Positions 11,963-21,764 of a DNA stretch of 64,000 bases are shown piece by piece. This DNA is from Parachlorella kessleri (taxonomy: Eukaryota > Chlorophyta > Trebouxiophyceae > Chlorellales > Chlorellaceae). The stretch is from positions 1-64,000 of the forward strand of contig BBXU01000594.1 in assembly GCA_001598975.1 (NCBI GenBank), in the 5' to 3' direction. The translations under genes were made by a program, and so were the position numbers. Each line of letters begins with the position of its first letter. The stretch's first letter is position 1. The notes beneath the pieces were generated by a model. It searched no databases and was not told the origin of the DNA. It saw nothing but the letters and a program-made list of their open reading frames with translations.

Positions 11963-12767
11963 TCACTCCTCCACATGCATGCTGTTCTCCTCTTCCTCCC
12001 CCGCCAGCAGTGCTGCCACGGTCTCGAGCGGGATGAAAACCACCTCCGCCCCCCCTCCCTCCTCTGCACCCGGCCCCTCATCCTGCCCTGCACAGGCACA
12101 GCACACGGCCCAGGGTGGTACAGGCCCCTGGGTGGCACTTCGCCTGACAGGCTGCCGTGCGCAAGTCACGCCAGCCACCACCCTAACCCTCGTTTCAGCA
12201 ACGCGTCGTTGTGCACATCATAGGTAGGCGGCAGGCCATCAAGTGCCGAAACAAGCATGTTGCACGCATGACAGGTACAGCTTGTGCCCCTACCTGGGAT
12301 GGCAGAGGGGGAAGGTTCCTGGGCGGTCGGGTCCGGGGCAGGGCGTGGGCCACGCCAGCGGGGCATGGGCAGGGCCTGCTCCTCATCCACGTCCACCACT
12401 GACTCCCCACCACCACCTGTGCAAGGAGCGGCCAGTGAAGGTAATGAGTTTTCCAACCCACAAAAAGCAGGGTGGAAGCCGGGGGCCACTTCACAGCTGT
12501 ATGCCCAGTGGTAATGCCCCTGTGTCCTACGCACCAGGCTGCCGCTTGAGCCTTGGCATCAATCAGAGGCACCTGACTGTCTGTGGTTGCATGCATGCGG
12601 GTGGCAGCACCGCCCCCTAGCAAAGCCTTTGAAGCTGCCCCCTCGCACCTTGACCCAGCGGATGCTGCCCATGGTCCTGTGCAGCGAGGCTAGCACCCGG
12701 CTCCTCTCTCTGCTCCGGCTCCGCCTGCTGCTGCTGCTGCTGGTCTGCTGCCTGCTGCCTTGCTTCT

Positions 12768-12798
<31 letters not shown>

Positions 12799-15355
12799 CT
12801 GCTTGCTGCTGCTGCTCCTCCCCGGCGCCTACCGCCAGCTCAAGCAGCCACATCAGCTGCTCCATGGGCAGCTCCGGGTTGGCGGCCTACAGGCACCACA
12901 GCCAGCACCCACTTCTCACCTCACCCTCACTTCACACTGCACTGTGCTGTGCTGTAACAAGTGCAGGCAGTCTGAAAGACTGGACGATGGGCAGGCCATG
13001 CCCTCATTGGCGTAGCGGCCAAGGCCAGACAAGCACGTTACAGGGCGCCAGGCAGCAGGTCAGGTCGCCGCGGGAGGCAGCCATAAGCATCGGGTCCAGC
13101 AGGTGCTAGAGAGCAGGGTCTCCAGTTGCAATGCCAAGCAACACCCAGGGGAGCTTGCCTGCAGTAGGTGCATTGCAGTCACTCGGGGGCGCACGAGCTC
13201 CATGTGGTGAGACGCCGTGTGGCGCTGGTTGAATCTGCAGGAACAGCGGCACGCACCGTAGGCAACCGTAACGTAGGTAACCAGGACAGGCATCCTGGCT
13301 CTCATGTAGATGCATGGGAGGACGCAGTGGCCTGTTGTTCATGCAGACTAAGCGGCTAGGTGCCCTGCCCCAGGCACATCTCATGCATGCCCAGACACCC
13401 TGGAGAAGCGTCTGTGCACAGCTTGAGTGCACTGGCAAGGTGGGATGCCCAGCATGCCGGCCACGGCGCGGCAATCATGGAAAGCCAACCTGCGCACCAC
13501 CTACCTGCCCACACTGGGAGGCACTCCCTTGTCCCAGCAGCTGCCGCAGAGGTCAAAGCCAACCGACTCCGGGCAGTCCCTGCACCGGTAGCGGCGCCCC
13601 TGGATGGGGTACACGCCGCACACATCGCAGCCCACACCATGGTGCACGTACTTGTCCCCGGTCAGTGAGCGCAGGTTCTCCTCTAGCCGCTGGGCCACAG
13701 CGCTCTGGGGGCCGCCCTGCAGGCGCCTGTGCACATCGCAACATCGCCGAGTCAGGTAGGTAGAGGCAGTCTGAGTCCTTATGGAGTTAACCTCCCTTAC
13801 CATCAGGCAGGGCTTACTGAAAACAGTATTGCTGGCTTCAGCAGCACTTGTGTGAGACCCTAGCAGCACCGCGGCTGGCGCCCGGTCCAGTTGCTGAACC
13901 GCCCATTTCAACACCACTCCGCAGCGAGCAAGGATGCAATGTTGTACATCCAGGCCAGGGTGCCAAGCTGGCCAGTCCCCTGTGCTCTGCATCAACAAAC
14001 TCCTCACCGTCTCTCTATTGCAGAAAATAGGGAGGGGCTCACAGCCGCAACGCCGGGCCCCACCCCTTCTGAGGGCGTGCTTCGAGGCGTGGCGGGTCCG
14101 CCTTCCGCACCTTCCGCGCCGGCACTCGGGCCAGCAGCTGCCCCACCATCAGCATGAGCCCCGTGGGCAGGGAGGAGCCCCACACCGGGCACTGCCGGCT
14201 GCAACCCCTGTCCCCCAGCTCCACCAATTGCTGCAGCAGGTGGCGCTGGAGACCCTGCAGCGCCTGCCTCGCGCGGTGGGGATGACACAGGTGGCCCCTG
14301 CTGTATCATGGCTAAGCCATCTGGTCCGGCCTGTGGGCAGTTCATGGCAACTCCTCCCGGAGAAATAACTGCTCCTGCCTGCTTCTGCTGCTGCTGTAAT
14401 GGTCCCTCATCAGTCGCTTCTATTAATGGGCCAGGGCTCATAGCTGCACTGCTACAGGCCGCCACCTCAGCTGCCCGCTGTGCCTGCTGCCCTGGCCACA
14501 GCTGGCCCAGCAGCTCATCCAGCTGCTTGCAAACTGCAGGCACCGCTGGAATGGAGTGGCTGCAGGCAGGGCAGGTGCTGCTACCACTGGCTGGCTCCAG
14601 TCTCATACAAGGCTGGCACACCACATGGCCGCAGTTTAGCACCACTGGATGCCAGAGCAAGGCGCCGCAGTTGGGGTTGTCACAGAGCAGCTCAGCTGCA
14701 GTGTAAGGTACACTGGCCGGGCCGGTCCCACCCTCCTCTGCCAGGGTGGGAGGTAGCGCAACAGGCTCATCTGGTGTGAGGCCCAAGTCCTCCACCTCTT
14801 CAAGCGTTTCGCGCCGCCGCTCGGCATACTGCTGAGGAAAGTGTCTTCCCAGCAGCATGTGCAGCTTGCCACACACCTGAAGATGGTTCAGCCAGCAAAA
14901 GCAGATCACGCACCAACAGCCACACGCTGACAAGGTGGCTATGTTGAGATAGGTGCTTAGGCCGATAGGTGCAGGGGAAGTTTGCCATGTGTGGCTGCTT
15001 GTACGTGCTGGCCACTTCGGCCGCAAAGACCCTGCTGCCCGGTTACTCACAGCTGGGAAATGGGAAAAATCTTGCCGACAGATGGGGCAGTGAGACTTTG
15101 CATAGGGGCTCATCGCCTTGTGCAGGCACCTGCAGGGCCGCCGGCTAGCGTGTGATATTTACCAGGCTACCCAGGATTACATCTGATGTACTGGCAGCCA
15201 CCCTCGTGGGGCACTTACCAGAAACAAAAGAGATGGCCGCAGATGTTCACGCAGGGTTTATATAGCAGATCAAGGCAAAGTGGGCAAACCCAGTGCGTGG
15301 CATCAGAAGGTGCTGAAGAGCTGGCCACCCTCGCATCATCCGTTGCCTGTGACAT
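11963..15355 (-). CDS. PRT1: PRT1-type N-degron E3 ubiquitin ligase (RING-RING-ZZ)
   Basis: This is a predicted ubiquitin ligase of the plant N-degron pathway; Arabidopsis PRT1 recognises proteins with aromatic N-terminal residues. Exons 15219-15355, 15051-15129, 14008-14876, 13505-13726, 13159-13234, 12649-12886, 12294-12416 and 11963-12087 join in phase to 622 residues. RING 1 lies at about residues 24-65 (WVCPLCLDLL, ICGHLFCF, HCPICRQDF) and is followed by a PRT1-like helix (CGKLHMLLGRHFPQQY). RING 2 is at about 137-177 (CDNPNCGAL, NCGHVVCQPC, TCPAC). The ZZ finger is at about 390-430 (CDVCGVYPIQG, CRDCPESVGFDLC). The order RING-RING-ZZ and the RFNQRHTASHHMEL segment after ZZ fit PRT1. The tail is polyglutamine-rich, then acidic. 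The intron after the 13159-13234 exon begins GCAAG. The start is the ATG opening exon 1. The exon carrying the Gln tract is the least certain. Confidence 0.9.
12725..12821 (-). repeat. Interrupted (CAG)n tract in PRT1-type gene
   Basis: On the minus strand, three CAG runs encode roughly Q4, Q9 and Q6 blocks in frame with the preceding exon sequence MEQLMWLLELA. The runs are separated by GD, EARQQAAD and similar short breaks. Confidence 0.8.
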
Positions 15356-15586
15356 GTTGAAACTCAAACACCACAAAAGACAGTTAGGGAGGCAAAGACG
15401 GATCTCCCCAGTCAGTGCCAGCGTGGTATGCGCTGGCACAGCAGGCAGCATGCAGGGGGAGTCCCCAGCGCGCCCCCCGGGAAACGCGTGCATAACTGTC
15501 CTCGAGCTTTACCTGGTACTCCCAACAGAGAGCTGAGGTTGCACCCTACTTTTCCTGTTGCCCTGTGATCAGCGACCTTGCCTTTC
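15356..15586. promoter_or_regulatory. Short divergent promoter, PRT1-type gene / VPS2
   Basis: Only 231 bp separate the two divergent start codons, so both 5' UTRs and promoters must lie here. No TATA-like element was assigned with confidence. Confidence 0.55.
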
Positions 15587-17130
15587 ATGAAGAACCTGTT
15601 CTCAAAGAAGCCTGATGTACGGGAGACTGTCAAGTCTTCGCAGCGAACCATTGGCAGGAACGTTAGGGATATTGAGAGGGAGCTGCTCACGCTGAAACGC
15701 GAAGAACAGCAGCTGGTGAAGCAGGTGGGAGCCTGCTATGTTTGCTTATCGTCACATGGGGCCCCTGTTTTGGGGGTTTCCTCCCTTGTGCTTGAATTGT
15801 TGGTGGCCTGCCGCTCCTTCGGCGGTGAGCCACAGCTTCAGCTGCCCTGCAGATAAAGGACGCAGCCAACAAGAATAACGTGGCAGGTGCCAAGCTATTG
15901 GCTAAGCAGCTGGTGCGGCTAAGAGGGCAGCAAACCAAGCTACAGATGTCCATTGCCTCCCTTCGTGGCGTTAGTACTTCTGTTGTGGTAAGTGGCACTC
16001 TATAAGGCAGCCCTTTCCAAGCTACATTACTTATAGGCTGGTCAGACGGGGAACTGCAGGGCAGAGTGGGGGGCCCCTCTAGCAAGTGGGTGTTGTGTCA
16101 TATGAGTCCTTCAGAGCAAGAGGCACTTTTTCAGGAAGCGGCATTGGCAAAGCCAGATATCCGGCATGCGCCAAACACCTGGTTGAAGCAGGGGGCGGAG
16201 CGGTTGGAGGGGGCGCCCTCTTCGCATGGCCTGCAGATTTCGCTCAGTCTTACACTGCTACACCGGTCGAGTGCTGCCCGGTGATGCTTTGCATGAACCC
16301 CCTGTCTGCGCTCTTCCTGCAGACTGCGGCTGCAACCACTACGGTGGGCACATCTATGGCCCACGCCACCAAGGCCATGCAGGCCGTGGGCACGGCCGCC
16401 AACCTGCCCCAGATGCACAAGAATATGCAGCAGTTTGCACAGGGTGAGTCCAACGAGGCTTGGTGCCGGGGCTAAGCATTGCTCTCAAGGCTGTGTATGC
16501 CATATGTGCGAGCTATGCAGCCAGGCCTGGAATGCATTATGTCCTGGCTGCCTTTTGTGCCATGACTGCAGCTGCGGCGCTGGTTCCGCTGGTTCAGCAT
16601 GAGTGTCAGCGGCACTTGGAGGTGTGGGTCATGTCAGTACCAGCGGGCCTTCATCATCAGAGATACCTCTATTTTGGCTCCCCTGCAGAGAATGCCCGCA
16701 TGGAGATGGCGTCTGAGATGATGGACGACGCGCTGGAGAGCACCCTGGATGGGGACGAGGTGGAGGATGAGACAAACGAGCTAGTGGACCAGGTGGGGCC
16801 TGGGCTGGCTGAGCAGGCACTACTTCTGTTGCTGGTTGTGGCTGCCAGGGTACTGGATGGTGGATGCCAGCATTGTAGCTACTGGGATCCATTTTCGCCC
16901 TGCACAGCTGCTTGCTTTGGGACGTTGCCTGGCAAGAGTTAGCCCAGTCACCCTCCCACCCCTTTGCTGCGCAGGTGCTTGCCGGGATCGGCATCGATGT
17001 GGCAGGGCAGATGGCCAGTGCACCCAAGCAGCGGGTGGCGGCGCGGCAGCAGCAGCAGCAGCAGGCTAACCAAGCCGCGCCCGCATCAGAAGAGGATGAG
17101 TTGATAGCTAGGCTGACGCAGCTCAAGTGA
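15587..17130 (+). CDS. VPS2: ESCRT-III subunit VPS2 (CHMP2B-like)
   Basis: VPS2/CHMP2 proteins polymerise on membranes during multivesicular-body sorting, cytokinesis and membrane repair, and recruit the AAA ATPase VPS4. Exons 15587-15724, 15853-15987, 16323-16443, 16689-16792 and 16975-17130 join in phase to 217 residues, normal for the family. The basic N-terminus (MKNLFSKKPDVRETVKSSQR), the helix NNVAGAKLLAKQLVRLRGQQ and the segment ENARMEMASEMMDDALES match VPS2.2/CHMP2B better than CHMP2A. The C-terminus ends EDELIARLTQLK, a textbook MIM1 motif that binds the VPS4 MIT domain. A six-glutamine run lies before it. A TGTAA, the usual chlorophyte poly(A) signal, occurs about 150 bp after the stop. 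Confidence 0.93.
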
Positions 17131-17762
17131 GCTACTTTGGCGTGTTTTCTGCGCAGGAACGTGATGCCCTCTTTGCACCGGGGAGGTTAGGCATCAGGCA
17201 TGCTTCCTAGCACTCCTGATTTTGATTTTGGGGCAGTAGAGGGTGCCGAATAGAGATACATGTCGGTGGGCGGGCTTTGTAAGTGCAGGGGTGATGGCGG
17301 ATGGGGGCTAATTCGCCCCTTGCTTGGGAGGTTTAGTACCTTCGAATATTCTGGGCTCTTCGCTCCGATACACTGTGTGCATGAAGGTTGAGGTCCTTGA
17401 CACTGCTTATTTGCTGCTTTCCTTGTGTATCATTCTAAACACTACAGCGGTATTGTCCCAACCTGCTCCTGGGTTTGACTGTTGTGGTTGTTTGACAAAG
17501 CTTGGGGCATAAACCTTGGTAAAACCCTTGCATAATCCACTGCAGTGCTCAGGAAGGGTTGATGGGCAGCGCATTTGGAGGGAATGCAGGTGACAGCAGG
17601 TCCACGTAATGGGGTTCTTACGAAATAGGGAAAATCGCAAGGTGCACCCCTCCGATTGTTGGCGATGGGTCTCCCGCCTGCTCGATTCTTGTTGGCACTG
17701 CTTCCCCTGGTGCTCCCCCTGGTGAATTCGGACCGATCTCTAACCCTCGCTGCTTGTCGAGA
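17131..17762. other. Intergenic, VPS2 3' region and peroxiredoxin promoter
   Basis: This contains the VPS2 3' UTR and the upstream region of the peroxiredoxin gene. A short reading frame at 17665 starts MGLPPARFLLALLPLVLPLV and looks like a signal peptide, but it is not linked in phase to anything recognisable. Confidence 0.4.
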
Positions 17763-19222
17763 ATGATGAATACAGCACTGGTTTCTAGCGGCAAGGCCTT
17801 CCTTGGGTCGGTCCAGTTGAGGCGGCATGGACTGGAGTGCAGGCAACCTGCACCTAGGAAGGTGTGATTGAAAGCCCAATGCTGGTCTCAACTGACGTAA
17901 CCATTGCTTGTGAGCAGTGACATGCTGCTCATGGCACTTGGTGCAGGTGCTTAGAGCCCTGAAGGTTGCAGCGATCGCAGTGGGAGACAAGGTACAGATC
18001 TTTTACTGTGGTCTGTATTGGCTAGGCGCGTGAAGCAACACCTTTACCCCTGTACCAACAGTGGCCGTCCTAGCTAAGCCCACCACGCCCTGTTTGGCTG
18101 AGCGGGGTCTGGCTTGCTCTGCTGCAGCTTCCTACAGATGCCAAGCTCTCCTACTTCGACGCTGAGGGCAACATGCAGGAACTGAGTGTGGGCAACCTAA
18201 CAAAGGGGAAGAAGGTGCGGCCGCCATATTGGCACCTGAGACTTGGTTGCAGTACAATACTGTCTAGCCTGTTAGCGACCTGCACAATGCCAGCCAGAAA
18301 CTCGTGTCACCTGCTGCAGGTCGTTGTCTTCGCAGTGCCGGGGGCATTTACTCCCACTTGCAGCTTGAAGCATCTGCCTGGCTTCGTTGAGAAGGCAGAT
18401 GAGCTCAAAGCTAAGGGAATAGACACCATCGCCTGCATCTCTGTTAACGACGCCTTTGTCATGGTGAGAATGGCGGCATGGAATAGATTCATGTAATTAG
18501 GTCAGGGATCCAGACATGGAGGTGTTTTGGGACTATAGTTCGACACTATACTGCAACTGCTTCTGCCAATGTAATACCAATTCTACAGCAGAACGTTGCT
18601 AGTGTGAATTCCTTGGACGCTCCCTGACCCTCCATAATGCCTTGGCAATGAGAGTGGCTTGGTAGAGCCGCACCCCTTGAGCTGCATGGCTGCCTGCGTG
18701 CAGGACGCCTGGGGCAAGTCTGTGGGTGCCGATGGCAAGGTGCTGATGCTGGCGGATGGTAGCGCGCTTTTCACCAAGGTGAGCAGGCGGGCGCCGTGAT
18801 GGTCACGTGGGTGAAGCCAAGCTTGGAGCCACTGGAGTCCTGATCAGGGCCCTGTTCTGCAGGATGGTGCTGTAAGGATGCTAGGTGGCAAGCACATGCT
18901 GGCAAGATTGTTAACCTCGTTTTCAGTGCTGGAGGATGGTTTGTAGGCCTGAGCACATGTCGTGTCGAGTTTTTGTCTGGTGTAGAACCATCTACTGACT
19001 GCATATGTTTGTAGAGCGCTTCTCTGCCTACTGCCCAAACATCTCGATCCCTGATGTCTGCAGGCGATTGATGCGGAGCTGGACTTGACAGACAAGGGGC
19101 TGGGGGTGCGGTCGCGGCGGTACGCAATGCTGGTGGATGATGGCGTGGTCAAGGCTCTGAACATGGAGGAGGGCGGCGCTTTCACAGTCAGCAGCGCAGA
19201 GGACATCTTGTCCGGGCTCTAG
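17763..19222 (+). CDS. Type II peroxiredoxin, predicted plastid isoform
   Basis: This thiol peroxidase reduces H2O2 and alkyl hydroperoxides, normally using glutaredoxin or thioredoxin as electron donor. Exons 17763-17861, 17947-17991, 18128-18214, 18320-18463, 18704-18778 and 19064-19222 join in phase to 202 residues. The core begins at [20 protein letters not shown]. The peroxidatic cysteine is C91 in [16 protein letters not shown] and the probable resolving cysteine is C116 in [10 protein letters not shown]. The C-terminal signature [17 protein letters not shown] and [10 protein letters not shown] are PrxII features. The short first exon ([16 protein letters not shown]...) is basic, Ser/Ala-rich and lacks acidic residues except one Glu, like an algal chloroplast transit peptide. 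This suggests PRXIIE-type localisation. The core is certain; the first exon is inferred. Confidence 0.9.
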
Positions 19223-21030
19223 ACAGGTGGCAAGGATGCGGTTTTGTGGAGGCGGGATGCAATCCATCATTGGTTGCTTGCCTTAGTACCTCTGCCCAGG
19301 TGGTGGCCAACTCCCTGGTGGCAAGCAAAGGTTGCGTGGGTAAGTGGTGGAGCAGGTGTGGAACTGTACCTATTATCTATTAGAACCCTGCCAGCAAGAA
19401 GTCCCTTAGGGGCAGGCGGCTTTAGGCACGCGTTGGTCTACGGGCCGACTTTGGTACTCCTGCTGCTGGGACACAGGTTCTATGGCATTACCTGGAAGAC
19501 TCGATTACTTCTTGGTGCTGTCTGTGGCGTTGCCTGGCCCCTACCAGTCCCAGAGTGGCGGCCTCTGATGCAAGGGAGCGTGATGCAGATGACATAAACT
19601 GGTTCTTGGTTGTTGCGCTGATGATTAGGTTGCAAAGCTGCTGCTTGGTACATGATTTGATGTGCAGGGTGCACTGCAATACCGGTCTTGCTGTTGTGGC
19701 CACCTTACCAGTGCTATTTGCTGACATTGTTTGACTTATGTTGATTCTCCTGCTCTTTTCAAAGGTTTGTGCATGCTGCGCGTGCGATCACTGCCTGAAG
19801 CCCAAGTCAAGGCCTGGGGGATGGGAAGGCAGTTGCCATGGTACAGGAGTAACACTGGAAATTGCTGCAGGACTGGGCACGATCCGTGCATCACATTTTG
19901 CGCGGTATTGCCTGGATCACACCGGTGGAGACCCGGGTGCACAGGAGTGTGAGGCACATAAGTTGTTTACCGCGACTGCTCGCGCGCCATGCGAGCAATT
20001 GTCGGGTTTGCGGTGCTTGACACAATTGGTGACATACGAGGCTATATGTCAGGGAGGCTGGGGCAGGTACGAGGTCGGGGCCCACTGCTCCCCTCGTGCT
20101 CCCCCTGATCCAGTCCAATTTTGAGGATTTTATCACGAGCGTCTCTGTCTTGCCAAGCCCACCGTCCTCCACATTGCAGCGCTGACTGTATCATACACAG
20201 AGCTTTGCAGCCTAGAGTTTTTAGATGGCAGGCAATATATGTTTGCCTGGCTCTAATGCCGTGCTCTAATGCCGTCACATGGCCCAAAGACCTGAACACA
20301 ACAACCCAAAGCGCTGCTGTATCCCAGGTTCTAGCATGATTAGGCATGGTGGTCAGCATGGAATGTCAAGGCCAGCCGATAAGGAGCAGTCTCATTCCAC
20401 AACGACAGAGGGTACAGGGTTCCCCAAAATTGTTGACCCACAGACACGCCAAATGCTGCACAAGAAACAACCCATGAAGTCTGCCTTTATGTGCTGTCTG
20501 CTGGGCTGCCAATGCAGTGCTGCTGCAACTCCTCCCAGGGCGAGGATAGCAGCAGGTCCAGAAGAGCAGGTACTGGTTTGCCACCACTTCTTCAGGGCTG
20601 CCAGCTGCTCATGCACAATGCTTGGCTGCTGTGGCCACCTGTGCTGTGGCTGGCAGTGGGCTGCGGTTGCTGAACGTTCCAGCAGGCTGCAACTCATCCC
20701 AACCTTCCAGACCCTCTTCACAATGTGAGCAGCCGCTGTCGGCACCACTGAAGTAAGGGGCAGCCCTGGCATTAGGATCTTGCCCGCCACCCTGTCCTTG
20801 GAGCAGCAACACCTCCTGCAGCTGTGCTGCGAAGACCATAGGCTTGCAATACTGAAATGGGGGCAGCCAGAGCACTGCCAGTGCCACCTTGGCTAGCTGC
20901 AGTGCCTGCTGAAAAGTGGTGCAGAAGCCCGCTCATTGCCGGCCACTCATGGCAGCCACTGGGTCACTCCAGAAAGTCTCTTGGCGGCTGCTGGAATTCG
21001 CAAAGGCTGCATAGGCTGAGAGGCTTGCGC
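19223..21030. other. About 1.8 kb without a recognised gene
   Basis: The left part is probably the 3' UTR of the peroxiredoxin gene. Around 20,400-20,890 the minus strand has overlapping open frames with no motif I recognise. They could be the 3' UTR of the minus-strand gene ending at 21031, or a small unknown gene. Confidence 0.4.
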
Positions 21031-21700
21031 TCAGTCGCGTTTGCTGACGGCCTTGCTGCTGGCATAGCGGTAGGCAAGCTTGGGGAGCACCACAAAGAGC
21101 GCCACGACCGCAAGAACCAGCAGCAGGAAGTCAGAGGCGCCCAGCTGCAGCACACGCTCCTGCTCCTGCGACACTGGGACTGCTGTCTGCGGTGGCATCA
21201 AGTTTCCTCTGCAGGCATGGGTGGTGGCTGCCAAGGGCTTGTTAATGTCCTCAAAGTGGACTGCACACAGCAAGGTCTTGTTCTATAAGTTCCTGTCCAA
21301 ACGGGGACAGGGTGGTGATGACACAGTGGCAATTCTCCAAGGTGGTGATACAACCGTACCTGGATGGACCTGCGCCCAGTGAAGAGTTCTTCAGACAATC
21401 GGGACTTGCAAGTTGACAAGCCGCATGATCATGCATCCAGCTTGCTGCTGATTGGGCGCGAGGTGACAGGCTGGCAGTCCCGTTCTTGGAGTCTCTTTAC
21501 CACGTACGTAACTTTGCTGTCTCACTTACTGTCAACTGGTAGGAGTAATTTTGGAGGTAGACAGCAGATGTTGCAACCACGGGGCTCCCATCAGGGGCCA
21601 TGGCTAGCCCAACGGGTGCCTGTATCGACCCTACTAGGCTAGGATAGGGGCATCTGATAAATCGCTTCCTATCGTCAGCATAGCACATAGGTGACCGCAA
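21031..21700 (-). CDS. Small membrane protein with C-terminal transmembrane helix (partial model)
   Basis: I do not recognise the family. The last exon (stop at 21031-21033) encodes EQERVLQLG, then one hydrophobic helix (DFLLLVLAVVALFVVL), then a short basic tail ending KRD. Upstream, an exon ending at a GTAAGT donor encodes GSIQAPVGLAMAPDGSP and VYLQNYSYQLT, and a small exon near 21346-21390 encodes SRLSEELFTGRRSIQ. All three join in phase 0 if the last exon starts at EQERV. The N-terminus is unresolved: the plus-strand phosphodiesterase starts at 21765, so either this protein is only about 110 residues long or it has further exons within or beyond that gene. Confidence 0.4.
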
Positions 21701-21764
21701 GAGCCTGGTTACTGGGGCCCTGCAACAAATTCTCGCCTGAAAACTTCATAAGCTACTGCTTGAC

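Noticed and set aside
17665..17760. Signal-peptide-like frame before the peroxiredoxin
   Set aside because: It ends at a stop without an in-phase donor to the peroxiredoxin core, whereas the frame at 17763 splices in phase.
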